A DNA stretch of 64,000 nucleotides from an uncultured Bacteroidales bacterium (GCA_903913285.1 CAIWKO010000035.1:1-64000), one strand, 5' to 3'. Shown: positions 24,053 through 32,817, counted from the stretch's first letter. The notes: generated from the sequence alone by a model not told the origin. Numbers and translations: made by a program.

Positions 24053-24079
24053 CTTAACAGTAACTTAATATCGGCTTAA
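24053..24079 (+). promoter_or_regulatory. Candidate Pho box before the porin-pst operon
   Basis: CTTAA at 24053, 24064 and 24075, three copies with exact 11-bp spacing. Pho boxes bound by PhoB-type regulators are direct repeats with an 11-bp period. A -7-like TTATTTTG lies at 24102-24109. The same arrangement occurs at 30589-30626, and the genes that follow here encode phosphate uptake. The consensus differs from E. coli and binding is inferred. Confidence 0.7.
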
Positions 24080-24149
24080 TATTCACGTAATATTACAGCA
24101 GTTATTTTGCATCGTGAAAAATAAATTAAAAACCAAAAACAAAACTGCT

Positions 24150-25526
24150 ATGAAAATGAAATTTATTCCAATGATGTTTTTCTTCTTAGTATACTTAGGT
24201 ATAAATAAGATGTATGCACAGGAACAACCACAAGCCAATGGCGACACTATCAGCCCCAAGATAGAGGAAGTAAAAAAAAGTATTGATTTATTAAAAACGG
24301 AAATAGATATACTAAAGAAAATAAAATTTTCCGGTTACATTCAAGGCCAATTTCAACTTGCCGATCGGGTTGGAACCAAAACCTATGAAGGTGGCGATTT
24401 TTCACCAATCAGCGATAAAAGGTTTATGGTTCGCAGAGGCCGTCTGAAGCTTGCTTACATGGGAGATTTAACCCAGTATGTATTGCAAATTGATGTTACC
24501 GAAAAAGGTTTTGCCTTAAAAGATGCTTATGCAAGCTTTACGGAACCCTGGTTGAAAACATTTGGAATTACAGTTGGGGTATTCAATCGCCCATTTGGTT
24601 TTGAAATACCCTATTCATCAAGTTTGCGCGAATCGCCTGAACGCGCCAGAATGTCGCAGATTTTATTTCCGGGCGAAAGAGATCTGGGTGCCGAACTCGT
24701 AATCCAGGCTCCTAAAACAGTACGTATATGGAGCGGGTTTAAACTCGAAGCAGGTTTGTTTTCTGGCAATGGTATTAACCCCGATTTTAAAGAAATAAAA
24801 GATTTTATCGGTCATCTGACCTATACGGGCAGTACAAAAAACGAATTATTTAAATACTCAGCCGGTGTTTCCTATTATAATGGTAAAGTGTATCAGGGAA
24901 CCAAGTACATTTATTCAATGAATACGTTAAAAGATAACATGACCAAAGGGTTTACCGTTGATTCAGCAGCTATCAATAAAGGCGGATATGCTAAAAGAGA
25001 ATATTTCGGTGCTGATATTCAACTTATCATTGCTACACCCGTTATTGGAATAACCCAGTTGCGCGGCGAATTCATCATGGGACAACAACCTGCTTACGAC
25101 AATTTAGGTTCAACAAGTACAAGCGATGCAACATTTTCGAAAACTCCTCCAACCAGAGATACATACATCCGTAAATTCAACGGAGCTTATTTTTACTTAG
25201 TTCAGAACATCGGAAAATCGAAATTCGGCATCGTGGTAAAATACGATTGGTATGATCCGAATACTGACGTAAAAGGACAAGATGTAATACCTACCTATTC
25301 TTATACAGATGGCACGGGAACAGTAATCCCGAACAACAAAACTTTATTAACGGCTTCGGATATTAAATACCAGACCTTAGGGATAGGTGTGAATTATAAA
25401 ATGACCGAAAATATTAAATGGACCGTTTACGGAGCCTGGGTTGTGAACGAAAAAACCGGTATAACAGGCTACGGCGGCGATCTGTACGACAATGTCTACA
25501 CACTCAGAATGCAATATAAATTTTAA
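24150..25526 (+). CDS. Phosphate-selective porin O/P family outer-membrane protein
   Basis: About 458 residues from ATG 24150 (MKMKFIPMMFFFLVYLGINK, signal peptide ending YAQ). An upstream GTG at 24114 is in frame but would put a Lys-rich stretch before the signal peptide. After a short coiled-coil-like segment (KIEEVKKSIDLLKTEIDILKK) the barrel starts with FSGYIQGQFQLADRVG, the normal opening of the Porin_O_P family, and continues in alternating beta strands to the terminal aromatic LRMQYKF. Such porins admit phosphate through the outer membrane. It is followed 49 bp later by pstS and preceded by a Pho-like promoter, so it is probably the first gene of the phosphate-starvation operon. Confidence 0.9.
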   Translation: MKMKFIPMMFFFLVYLGINKMYAQEQPQANGDTISPKIEEVKKSIDLLKTEIDILKKIKFSGYIQGQFQLADRVGTKTYEGGDFSPISDKRFMVRRGRLKLAYMGDLTQYVLQIDVTEKGFALKDAYASFTEPWLKTFGITVGVFNRPFGFEIPYSSSLRESPERARMSQILFPGERDLGAELVIQAPKTVRIWSGFKLEAGLFSGNGINPDFKEIKDFIGHLTYTGSTKNELFKYSAGVSYYNGKVYQGTKYIYSMNTLKDNMTKGFTVDSAAINKGGYAKREYFGADIQLIIATPVIGITQLRGEFIMGQQPAYDNLGSTSTSDATFSKTPPTRDTYIRKFNGAYFYLVQNIGKSKFGIVVKYDWYDPNTDVKGQDVIPTYSYTDGTGTVIPNNKTLLTASDIKYQTLGIGVNYKMTENIKWTVYGAWVVNEKTGITGYGGDLYDNVYTLRMQYKF

Positions 25527-25575
25527 TTAATGAACAAACTCGAAACAATCAAAACAAACTAAAAAAACAAAGATT

Positions 25576-26403
25576 ATGAAAAAAATTATTTTAACCGCAA
25601 CCGCAATAATATTATGTGTTTCGGTAATCAACGCGCAGAAAGTGGTCTGCAAAATTAAAGGAAGCGATACCTGTTTACCCTTATCGCAAAAACTCTCCGA
25701 AAAATTCATGAAAAAATATGCAGGTTCTTCCATATCAGTTACCGGCGGAGGATCGGGAGTTGGCATTTCAGCATTGCTGAATTCAACAACGGATATAGCC
25801 CAATCGTCGAGACCTTTGAGTATGGACGAAAAACTAAAACTGCAGGAAGCCGGAAAATCATACAAGCAAACCATTATTGCTTACGATGCCATTTCGTTTA
25901 TCGTGAATCCGACAAACGGAGTGAACCAACTTACCCGCGAACAACTGGAAGGTATTTATACCGGAAAGATCAAGAACTGGAAAGAAGTTGGCGGTGCTGA
26001 TATGACTATTGTTGTTTACTCCAGAGAAAGCAGTTCGGGAACCTATGATTTTGTGAAAGAACATGTGCTGATGAAAAAGAATTTTGCATCAACCTGTATG
26101 CTGATGCCTGCAACCGGTGCCATTGTACAATCTGTTAGCCAGACAAAAGGCGCCATTGGTTATGTAGGTTTGGCCTACGTTGAAAAAAACGTGAAAGCGT
26201 TAAAAGTATCCTACGATAAAGGCAAAACCTATGTTGCCCCGTCGGTTGCTAATGCAAAAAACAAAACTTATCCTATCACGCGTCCTTTATACTATTATTA
26301 TCTGAATTCAACCGAAAAAACAATTCTGCCTTTCATCAATTTTATTTTATCGGCCGAAGGCCAGCAAATTGTTTTAACCGAAGGATATGTTCCTATAAAA
26401 TAA
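25576..26403 (+). CDS. pstS: Phosphate ABC transporter substrate-binding protein PstS
   Basis: 275 residues with a signal peptide (MKKIILTATAIILCVSVINA). Phosphate-binding motifs: GSDTCLPL near residue 33 (family GSdt..pl), VTGGGSGVGISAL near 56, DIAQSSRPL, and YSRESSSGTYDFVKEHVL near 153. The NQLTREQLEGIYTGKIKNW stretch is typical of the second lobe. It captures phosphate in the periplasm and hands it to PstCA. Second gene of the operon; pstC begins 27 bp later. It has no lipobox, so it is soluble. Confidence 0.96.
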   Translation: MKKIILTATAIILCVSVINAQKVVCKIKGSDTCLPLSQKLSEKFMKKYAGSSISVTGGGSGVGISALLNSTTDIAQSSRPLSMDEKLKLQEAGKSYKQTIIAYDAISFIVNPTNGVNQLTREQLEGIYTGKIKNWKEVGGADMTIVVYSRESSSGTYDFVKEHVLMKKNFASTCMLMPATGAIVQSVSQTKGAIGYVGLAYVEKNVKALKVSYDKGKTYVAPSVANAKNKTYPITRPLYYYYLNSTEKTILPFINFILSAEGQQIVLTEGYVPIK

Positions 26404-26430
26404 TTGTTCAGGTTATGAAAACCAATACCC

Positions 26431-27630
26431 ATGAAACGTAAAAGATTAAAAATATTTGAGAAAGCTTTTGGTGTAGTGTTGTTTTCGAGTAGTACCGTCA
26501 CTAGTTTGACGGTACTTTTTATCATTATATTCTTGTTCAACGAAGGCATAGGTTTGTTCAACAGCACTCCTGTCGAACAAAAATACAAGTTTATCGTCAG
26601 CAACGATAACACGGTAAAAGAGCTCACTAGCAAACAACTGAAAGATATTTTTAATTACGATATCACAAATTGGAAACAAGTGGGAGGGAAGAATGACAGC
26701 ATTATTCTGTTTACCATTAACGATCTGTCGACTTATTTTACCGACGACGAACTGGGAGCTAATTTTGAAAACCTTCCCTCAAAGATCAACGAACTGATAA
26801 AAAAACAACCGGGTATACTGGCTTATCTTTCCGACAAATATGTTCCGTCGCAACTGGAAGGGCATGTGTTGCCTTTGACAAAAATTACGGTTAAGGAATT
26901 TGTTACCGGAAAAGAATGGTATCCAACATCAAAGCCTGCACCGCAATTTGGTGTGCTGCCGCTGATATTGGGAACGCTTTGGGTAAGCCTCGGCGCCATA
27001 TTGATTGCATTGCCTTTGGGTTTGGCTACCGCCATTTTTATGGCCGAGGTGGCAAGTCAAAGGTTGCGAAACATATTGAAACCCATTATTGAGTTGTTGG
27101 CAGGTATCCCTTCTGTGGTATACGGCTTTTTCGGACTCGTGGTGCTTGTTCCTTTAATTCAGCATTTGTTCAATCTGCCGGTTGGTGAAACAGCCCTTGC
27201 AGGTAGTATTATTCTGGGAATAATGGCCCTGCCCACCATAATCACCGTATCGGAAGATGCCCTGCGAACCACACCCACCTCGCTCAAGGAAGCGAGTCTG
27301 GCATTGGGAGCTACGCGTTGGCAAACCATCACAAGGGTTACTGTACCCTATGCCCGTTCGGGTATTACCGCAGCCTCTATTTTAGGCATCGGCAGAGCCG
27401 TGGGCGAAACCATGGCGGTGTTGATGGTTACGGGTAACGCAGGCGTTATACCTCATACATTCCTCGAACCAGTCAGAACAATTCCGGCAACCATTGCGGC
27501 TGAGTTAGGCGAAGCTCCTTTTGGCGGACTGCATTTCAAAGCTTTGTTTGCATTAGGAATTCTACTCTTTTTAATAACCTTTATCATCAATACTTCTGTT
27601 GAACTTATTAAAACCCGCAAAAAGTCATGA
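26431..27630 (+). CDS. pstC: Phosphate ABC transporter permease PstC with PstS-like periplasmic insertion
   Basis: 399 residues. The first transmembrane helix is at about 15-40 and the permease core (five or more helices, including GRAVGETMAVLMVTGNAG) runs from about 170 to the end. Between them lies a periplasmic stretch of about 120 residues that resembles PstS: ELTSKQLKDIFNYDITNWKQ corresponds to QLTREQLEGIYTGKIKNWKE of the adjacent PstS, and PGILAYLSDKYVPSQLEGHV to its AIGYVGLAYVEKNVKALKV. The SSSGTYDF phosphate loop of PstS is not conserved. The usual PstC loop at this place is short. The insert may dock PstS or respond to phosphate. Its stop overlaps the pstA start as ATGA. Confidence 0.93.
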   Translation: MKRKRLKIFEKAFGVVLFSSSTVTSLTVLFIIIFLFNEGIGLFNSTPVEQKYKFIVSNDNTVKELTSKQLKDIFNYDITNWKQVGGKNDSIILFTINDLSTYFTDDELGANFENLPSKINELIKKQPGILAYLSDKYVPSQLEGHVLPLTKITVKEFVTGKEWYPTSKPAPQFGVLPLILGTLWVSLGAILIALPLGLATAIFMAEVASQRLRNILKPIIELLAGIPSVVYGFFGLVVLVPLIQHLFNLPVGETALAGSIILGIMALPTIITVSEDALRTTPTSLKEASLALGATRWQTITRVTVPYARSGITAASILGIGRAVGETMAVLMVTGNAGVIPHTFLEPVRTIPATIAAELGEAPFGGLHFKALFALGILLFLITFIINTSVELIKTRKKS

Positions 27631-28493
27631 TGTCGTTTATCAATAAAAGAGCTAAACAAAAAATAGCATTCTCATTTTTCAGCCTCGTCAGTTTCACGGT
27701 TGTTGCTATTTTGTTTGTCATCCTGGGGTTTATCATCATCAGAGGAATTTCGGTGATCAATTGGGGCTTTATCACCAAAATGCCCGAAGAGGGTATGACC
27801 AAAGGCGGTATACTGCCCGCGATAGTCGGAACACTTTGCCTGATAGCCGGAAGTATGATATTTGCGTTCCCTGTGGGGGTGTTGTCGGCAATTTATATCA
27901 ACGAATACCTGAAAGAAAACTGGCTGAAGAAGTTTATGCGCTCTATGACCAACAACCTGGCAGGAATACCTTCCATAGTGTTTGGTTTGTTCGGCATGGC
28001 TTTGTTTGTCGATAAACTCAAATTCGGCGATTCAATTCTAGCAGGCTCTTTAACGCTTGGTTTATTGGCCCTGCCTGTTATCATCCGCACCACCGAAGAA
28101 GCCCTGAAATCGGTTCCCAACGATCTGCGTGTCGGAAGCTATGCTTTGGGTGCTACCAAACTGCAAACCATCCGCAGGGTGGTTTTTCCCATTGCTTCGC
28201 CCAACATCATCACGGGTTTGATACTATCCATAAGCAGGGTTTCGGGCGAAACGGCTCCCATACTTTTCACCGTGGCGGCTTATTTTCTGCCAAAACTTCC
28301 GCACAGCATGTTCGATCAGGCTATGGCGCTTCCGTATCACTTGTATGTGCTCACAACCAGCGGAACCAACATGGAAGCCAGCCGCCCTATGGCATACGGC
28401 ACCGCCTTCGTTCTGATATTTATCGTTCTGGTGGCAAACCTGCTGGCAAACGCTTTCCGCCGCTATTTCGGCAAAAAAAACAAAATGAATTGA
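27627..28493 (+). CDS. pstA: Phosphate ABC transporter permease PstA
   Basis: 288 residues with six predicted transmembrane helices. Family features: GGILPAIVGTLCLIAGSMIF near residue 52, the EAA-type cytoplasmic loop LKSVPNDLRVGSYALGATKL with LQTIRRVVFPIASPNIITGL, and ISRVSGETAPILFTVAAYF. It forms the membrane channel with PstC. Starts inside the pstC stop codon (ATGATG) and is followed 3 bp later by pstB, so the genes are translationally coupled. Confidence 0.96.
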   Translation: MMSFINKRAKQKIAFSFFSLVSFTVVAILFVILGFIIIRGISVINWGFITKMPEEGMTKGGILPAIVGTLCLIAGSMIFAFPVGVLSAIYINEYLKENWLKKFMRSMTNNLAGIPSIVFGLFGMALFVDKLKFGDSILAGSLTLGLLALPVIIRTTEEALKSVPNDLRVGSYALGATKLQTIRRVVFPIASPNIITGLILSISRVSGETAPILFTVAAYFLPKLPHSMFDQAMALPYHLYVLTTSGTNMEASRPMAYGTAFVLIFIVLVANLLANAFRRYFGKKNKMN

Positions 28494-28496
28494 GAA

Positions 28497-29306
28497 ATGA
28501 AAGACACAGATACTATACAAATTAACGAAAAGGATACTTTAACCTATAACGGCTTGCATAAAGCAGAAGCAAAAAATGTGAACCTTTTCTACAAAGATTT
28601 TCACGCCTTGAAAAATATCAACCTGGTGGTGAAACCAAACACCGTTACGGCGCTTATCGGGCCTTCGGGATGCGGCAAATCTACGTTCCTCAGGCTGTTC
28701 AACCGCATGAACGATCTGATCGACGGCGTTAAGATCACCGGCGATGTGATGCTGGAAGGCCGCAACGTTTACGGAAAAGATATCATCGTCGATGAGTTGC
28801 GCAAATCGGTAGGCATGGTGTTCCAAAAACCCAATCCCTTCCCGAAATCGATATTCGAGAACGTGGCTTACGGGCTGCGCGTGAACGGTTTTAACCATAA
28901 AGACAAAATGGAAGATATCGTCGAACGCTCGTTGATACAGGCGGCGCTTTGGGACGAGGTGAAAGATAAGTTGAAAAAATCGGCCTACGAACTTTCGGGC
29001 GGTCAGCAGCAGCGTTTGTGCATTGCACGGGCTCTGGCCATCGAGCCATCCCTTATCCTGATGGACGAACCCGCTTCGGCTCTCGACCCTTTGTCGACTT
29101 CCAAAATTGAAGAACTCATCTACGACCTGAAAGATAAATATACCATCATCATCGTAACCCACAATATGCAGCAGGCCGGAAGGGTGAGCGACTATACCGC
29201 CTTTTTCTACCTGGGCGAACTGATAGAGTTCGATAAAACCAAAACCATGTTCATCAACCCGCAAAATGTAAAAACGCAGAACTATATAACCGGCCGTTTC
29301 GGTTGA
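28497..29306 (+). CDS. pstB: Phosphate ABC transporter ATP-binding protein PstB
   Basis: 269 residues. Walker [10 protein letters not shown] near residue 55, Q-loop [12 protein letters not shown], signature [15 protein letters not shown], Walker [15 protein letters not shown] and the His-switch [11 protein letters not shown] are all intact. It energises PstCA by ATP hydrolysis on the cytoplasmic face. Three bases after pstA. This gene and the next are noticeably more GC-rich than the flanking window. Confidence 0.98.
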   Translation: MKDTDTIQINEKDTLTYNGLHKAEAKNVNLFYKDFHALKNINLVVKPNTVTALIGPSGCGKSTFLRLFNRMNDLIDGVKITGDVMLEGRNVYGKDIIVDELRKSVGMVFQKPNPFPKSIFENVAYGLRVNGFNHKDKMEDIVERSLIQAALWDEVKDKLKKSAYELSGGQQQRLCIARALAIEPSLILMDEPASALDPLSTSKIEELIYDLKDKYTIIIVTHNMQQAGRVSDYTAFFYLGELIEFDKTKTMFINPQNVKTQNYITGRFG

Positions 29307-29345
29307 TTGTTAAATTAATTTGATAACAACAAAAACCAAAAAATC

Positions 29346-30020
29346 ATGAGTCATTTAGATACAGAAATTCAGGAACTCAAATCCGATGTGCTCGAAATGT
29401 GGAGTTTGGTGATAAACCAGATCACCAAATCGAAAGAAGCCATTGTTAACTTCGATAAAGAAATTGCCAACGAGATACACGTGAACGAAAAACGCGTGGA
29501 TGCTTTCGAGCTGAAACTCAACATGGATTGCGAAAAGATACTGGCCCTGTTCAACCCCGTGGCCATCGACCTGAGGTTTGTGCTGGCAGCCCTGAAAATT
29601 AATTATAATCTGGAACGCATAGGCGATTATGCCAACGGCATTTCGCACGTCGTGCTCGATTCCGAGAAGCCGTTTTGCGAGGAGTTGCTTCAGGAAACCC
29701 GCATCCTCGAAATGTTCGAAACCAGCATCGAGATGCTCAACGAAGCTTTCGCATCGTTCGAAAAAGAAGACAAGCATTTGGTGGCTAACCTGTTTTATAA
29801 AGATAAAAAACTCGACGAGGTGAACCTCGAAGCCAATAAGATCATTGCCCGCCTCATTCAAAAAGATCCGCAATGCATCGATCAGAGTTTGAACCTGCTT
29901 TCGGTTATCCGCAAGTTGGAGCGCGTGGGCGATCAAACCCTCAACATAGCCGAAGAGATCATCTTTTTTATCGAAGCAAAAGTGCTGCGCCACAGCCGGC
30001 CAAAGAAAATCGGGAAATAA
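29346..30020 (+). CDS. phoU: Phosphate signalling protein PhoU
   Basis: 224 residues, two three-helix PhoU modules. The metal-binding helix motifs are clear: DLRFVLAALKINYNLERIGDYA near residue 77 and LSVIRKLERVGDQTLNIAEEI near 186. PhoU links the Pst transporter to the PhoR/PhoB regulators and keeps the response off when phosphate is plentiful; no phoR or phoB is in the window. It lies 39 bp after pstB. A weak 7-bp hairpin (AATAAAC/GTTTATT) follows at 30019-30041 before arsC. Confidence 0.95.
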   Translation: MSHLDTEIQELKSDVLEMWSLVINQITKSKEAIVNFDKEIANEIHVNEKRVDAFELKLNMDCEKILALFNPVAIDLRFVLAALKINYNLERIGDYANGISHVVLDSEKPFCEELLQETRILEMFETSIEMLNEAFASFEKEDKHLVANLFYKDKKLDEVNLEANKIIARLIQKDPQCIDQSLNLLSVIRKLERVGDQTLNIAEEIIFFIEAKVLRHSRPKKIGK

Positions 30021-30082
30021 TAAACGATAGCATTGTTTATTAAAAAGAATTTTACGGATAAATTTTACAAAGTATCATAAAT

Positions 30083-30514
30083 ATGGTAACAAAAGTTTTA
30101 TTTCTGTGCATACACAATTCGGCCCGAAGCCAAATGGCTGAAGCATATTTAAAAGAGTTTGGCGGCAACCGCTTCGAGGTTGAAAGTGCCGGTTTGGAAG
30201 TCGGTATTCTGAATCCTTTGGCAGTTGAAGTGATGCAACAGGACGGCATTGATATTTCCGGAAACAAAACAAAAGATGTTTTCGATTTTTTTAAGCAAGG
30301 GAAGATCTACGAATATGTGATAACTGTTTGCGATCCTGAAGCTGCTGAAAAGTGTCCTATCTTTCCCGGAATGGTTAAAATGATTCATTGGCTCTTCGAC
30401 GACCCATCGAAATTTACGGGAACACACAGCGAAAAAATTGAGCAAACGCTTAAAGTCCGCGATCAAATTAAACAAGCTGTCAGGGATTTCATCCTTGAAC
30501 TCGACAACAAATAA
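30083..30514 (+). CDS. arsC: Arsenate reductase, thioredoxin-coupled (LMW-PTP type)
   Basis: 143 residues. N-terminal P-loop CIHNSARS (Cys9) as in the low-molecular-weight phosphatase fold, plus the redox pair in [16 protein letters not shown] (Cys83 and Cys91). All three Cys of the thioredoxin-linked ArsC triad are therefore present. It reduces arsenate to arsenite. It lies 62 bp after phoU on the same strand, so it may be part of the phosphate-starvation transcript. Since Pst and phosphate porins also take in arsenate, the link makes sense; no arsenite exporter is nearby. Confidence 0.93.
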   Translation: MVTKVLFLCIHNSARSQMAEAYLKEFGGNRFEVESAGLEVGILNPLAVEVMQQDGIDISGNKTKDVFDFFKQGKIYEYVITVCDPEAAEKCPIFPGMVKMIHWLFDDPSKFTGTHSEKIEQTLKVRDQIKQAVRDFILELDNK

Positions 30515-30520
30515 AAAGAG

Positions 30521-30579
30521 ATTTGTGCTGCATGTAAATAATGCACAAATACCAAAAACGTCAGCAACTATTTAGTTGC
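30521..30579. terminator. Two hairpins between arsC and the Pho-like promoter
   Basis: ATTTGTGC at 30521-30528 pairs with GCACAAAT at 30543-30550, and GCAACT/AGTTGC form a small hairpin at 30564-30579. Neither has a long T-run, so termination of the pst operon here is only possible. Confidence 0.35.
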
Positions 30580-30588
30580 CCTATCAAA

Positions 30589-30626
30589 CTTAATAGTTCG
30601 GTAATACGGGCTTAATCATAGCTTAA
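30589..30626 (+). promoter_or_regulatory. Candidate Pho box before the small TPR-like genes
   Basis: CTTAA at 30589, GGTAA at 30600, CTTAA at 30611 and CTTAA at 30622: four positions with exact 11-bp spacing. The last repeat ends 11 bp before a perfect -7 element (30638), the distance expected if the regulator replaces the -33 contact. The same motif and period stand before the porin-pst operon. Confidence 0.72.
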
Positions 30627-30637
30627 TACGCGTGTTG

Positions 30638-30645
30638 TACCTTTG
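30638..30645 (+). promoter_or_regulatory. Promoter -7 element of the small TPR-like genes
   Basis: TACCTTTG, a perfect TAnnTTTG, 17 bp before the first ATG. No TTG at -33; the 11-bp CTTAA repeats occupy that region. Confidence 0.7.
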
Positions 30646-30662
30646 TTGCGTAATTCAAATTT

Positions 30663-30875
30663 ATGAATACCGACAATATGGAAACAAATGTTGCTGAACT
30701 CGAAAACCTGCTTTTAGTACAGGGAAATTATTTCGAAAACCTGATGAAACTCGGATTGCTGTTTGAAAATTGCGGACAGCGCAAGAAAGCCTTCGAAATT
30801 TATCAGAAAGGGATTGTTGAAGCCGAAAAAGCCAAAGCAAAACTCGAATATTCCATGTTGGGAATGTTGGATTAA
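30663..30875 (+). CDS. Small TPR-like helical protein, probably Pho-regulated (1)
   Basis: 70 residues (66 if the ATG at 30678 is used). The core GNYFENLMKLGLLFENCGQRKKAFEIYQKGIVEAEKAKAKLE has the spacing of a single tetratricopeptide repeat: small residue at G, then A-F-E-I-Y-Q-K-G-I. One TPR alone is normally too short to fold as a superhelix, so it may dimerise or bind a partner. It sits directly behind the Pho-like promoter and is followed 81 bp later by a clear paralogue. No known family name. Confidence 0.75.
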   Translation: MNTDNMETNVAELENLLLVQGNYFENLMKLGLLFENCGQRKKAFEIYQKGIVEAEKAKAKLEYSMLGMLD

Positions 30876-30956
30876 TATCCGGGCTTTTTCAGTATTAAAA
30901 TTAACCGATAACATACAGTCACCGTCAACTATATAATTCCAGACAAACATAATGTT

Positions 30957-31169
30957 ATGAAAAGAAAAATTATGGACGCAAATTTATCGGAACACGAACG
31001 CCTGCTTACTATTCAGGAAAACTATTTTGATAATTTGTTGAAAATGGGCGTGGTTCTTCAAAATTCGGGACAATATCAAAAGGCTATCGAGGTTTATAAA
31101 AAAGGAATCGAAAAAGCCGAACATGCTAAAACCGATTTTATGGGAACCATGTTATCATTGTTATATTAA
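30957..31169 (+). CDS. Small TPR-like helical protein, probably Pho-regulated (2)
   Basis: 70 residues (65 from the inner ATG at 30972, MDANLSEHERLL). It is a tandem paralogue of the previous gene: ENYFDNLLKMGVVLQNSGQY against GNYFENLMKLGLLFENCGQR, and KAIEVYKKGIEKAEHAK against KAFEIYQKGIVEAEKAK. Both end in a hydrophobic run (TMLSLLY / SMLGMLD). The conservation of both copies supports real genes. No further promoter was seen between them, so they are likely co-transcribed. Confidence 0.75.
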   Translation: MKRKIMDANLSEHERLLTIQENYFDNLLKMGVVLQNSGQYQKAIEVYKKGIEKAEHAKTDFMGTMLSLLY

Positions 31170-31211
31170 ACCCAAGTCTTTTTATGTTCTTCTTTCAGGC
31201 AACAAGTGGTG

Positions 31212-32459
31212 TTAGCGATGTGCCTTCTTAAATTCGGCAGGTGTTTTTCCGGTTAATTTTTTAAATGCAGGATTAAAAACCGATTTTGAATTAAACCCAA
31301 CTTCTTTTGCTAATCCTTCAATTGAAAGATTATCATAATTAGGGTCTAAAAGTCGTAATTGTGCTTCTTTAATTCTATATTCATTAATAAAATTAAAAAA
31401 GTTCTTATTATAGGTTTCATTGATAACTTGAGATAAAATATTTCGATTAATTTTTAAACGATCTGCCAGATCTGGGAGACTGAGTGTACTGTCAAGATAG
31501 GGTTTATCAGTTTCCATTATTGTTTTGAGTTTAAGAATATAGCTGTTCATGATCTCTTTTGGGACTTTTATTTTATTCTCAAAAGTTGGATTATCTATTT
31601 CATTCGAATTTATTATAGTAGCGGTTTCAATAATTTCTTTATTTGGATCTTTTGTTAACTGTTCAACAATCTGCCCGAAAGAAAGGTTTGAATTATTTAG
31701 TTCTTTCAAATCTTTCAACCGTCCTATGTAAATATCGGTTTGTTTGACTCCGAAAAAACCAAGAAAAAGAAAATAAATGTTAATTATTACTAGATACAGA
31801 GATACAGAATAATCATAAAACAATATTTCGTATAAAGAAATTAATACAAAAGCAATTATAAAAATCCCTAACCAGTTAAGTGAAATATTTTCAGTATAAG
31901 AGAAGTAAGTGTAAATATTTTTTCTATGCTTGCGCAGCCGAAGTATCATTAAAATGCTGTATAACAAAACCTGTCCATTATAGAAGAATTGAGATGTTAG
32001 GAAATAAGCCTTAGTAAAAAAATTTAGAAAAAAGCTATCTGAAGGATTCAGGCTAAAATGTTTCTGCATGATAATGTCTATTTTTACATCATGCGAGATA
32101 TTGCCATAAGAAAAGATATTGATAATTAAAATAATAGCTGCCGGAGCAAAATGAACCAGAAATAGCCATCTGGGTTTATAATCCGGAATGGTTAATATTC
32201 TGACATACAGATATAAGATTGGGGCATTGCATAACATTAACGGTATAATCAGATAATATCCAATTATAGCCCCTTCATAGAATTTAAAAATTTCAAAAGC
32301 ATTCAGAAGAAATTGAGCAAAGGTTATCAGCATAAAAACAGAAAGAACCTTGTTGGATTGTCCTCTTAAATTTCTAAATGAAAATAATATCAACGAAAAC
32401 AATAAGGTCTGTAAAACCAAAATAATGTGAAGAATAGTACTGAAATCAATCTCTGTCAT
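31212..32459 (-). CDS. Membrane-anchored AraC-family transcriptional regulator
   Basis: 415 residues. Seven or eight hydrophobic helices span about 1-240, then a linker, then a C-terminal AraC-type DNA-binding domain (about 305-415). The first HTH contains SLPDLADRLKINRNILSQVI and the second LSIEGLAKEVGFNSKSVFNPAFKKLTG, ending TPAEFKKAHR. Proteins of this design sense a signal in or at the membrane and regulate nearby genes; the target here is unknown. The neighbouring paired surface-protein genes are divergently oriented and could be targets. The start at 32459 is supported by a promoter 19 bp upstream. Confidence 0.9.
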   Translation of the reverse strand: MTEIDFSTILHIILVLQTLLFSLILFSFRNLRGQSNKVLSVFMLITFAQFLLNAFEIFKFYEGAIIGYYLIIPLMLCNAPILYLYVRILTIPDYKPRWLFLVHFAPAAIILIINIFSYGNISHDVKIDIIMQKHFSLNPSDSFFLNFFTKAYFLTSQFFYNGQVLLYSILMILRLRKHRKNIYTYFSYTENISLNWLGIFIIAFVLISLYEILFYDYSVSLYLVIINIYFLFLGFFGVKQTDIYIGRLKDLKELNNSNLSFGQIVEQLTKDPNKEIIETATIINSNEIDNPTFENKIKVPKEIMNSYILKLKTIMETDKPYLDSTLSLPDLADRLKINRNILSQVINETYNKNFFNFINEYRIKEAQLRLLDPNYDNLSIEGLAKEVGFNSKSVFNPAFKKLTGKTPAEFKKAHR

Positions 32460-32477
32460 TACGAAATTTTATTGGTT

Positions 32478-32485
32478 CAAAGGTA
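32478..32485 (-). promoter_or_regulatory. Promoter -7 element of the AraC-type regulator
   Basis: Minus strand TACCTTTG, a perfect TAnnTTTG, 18 bp before the ATG. Confidence 0.6.
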
Positions 32486-32665
32486 TAATATTTTTTTGTC
32501 ATCGAAAAACTTGGTCTTAATTTTTATTAAAACGAAGTATATCATGTTAACTGAAGATGGGACAAAAACTCTATTTTGTTACCGTTAAAATGCTCTATTT
32601 TGTTAATTCAAACCAAAGTATAATATTAATTCCAGAATTTAAGGTATTATAATAACTTTGCAGTC

Positions 32666-32687
32666 GTTCTATCTTATAAATCCGAAC
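32666..32687. promoter_or_regulatory. Palindromic site upstream of the first LTD-SprB protein
   Basis: The 22 bp run from GTTC to GAAC with TTATAA near the centre; symmetry is partial. It lies about 130 bp before the start codon and is aligned with the more perfect palindrome at 35010-35031 before the paralogous gene. The flanks match too (CATTCATC and TTCTTTGTAATTTCGTTT here, TATTCACC and TTCTTTGTAGTTTTGTTT there). Possible operator or duplicated promoter relic. Confidence 0.5.
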
Positions 32688-32817
32688 ATAAATTCCATTC
32701 ATTCATCCTGCGTTCTTTGTAATTTCGTTTCACTATATAAACTTCTTAAAAGTTGATAAAGCTATTATGATGTGTAAATTTAAAAGTATGGATTTTAAAT
32801 TTAATGGTATAAATAAT

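Noticed and set aside
28539-29264. 241-codon frame antisense to pstB, and a similar one antisense to phoU (29355-29993)
   Set aside because: Shadow frames of GC-richer genes with full family motifs on the plus strand.
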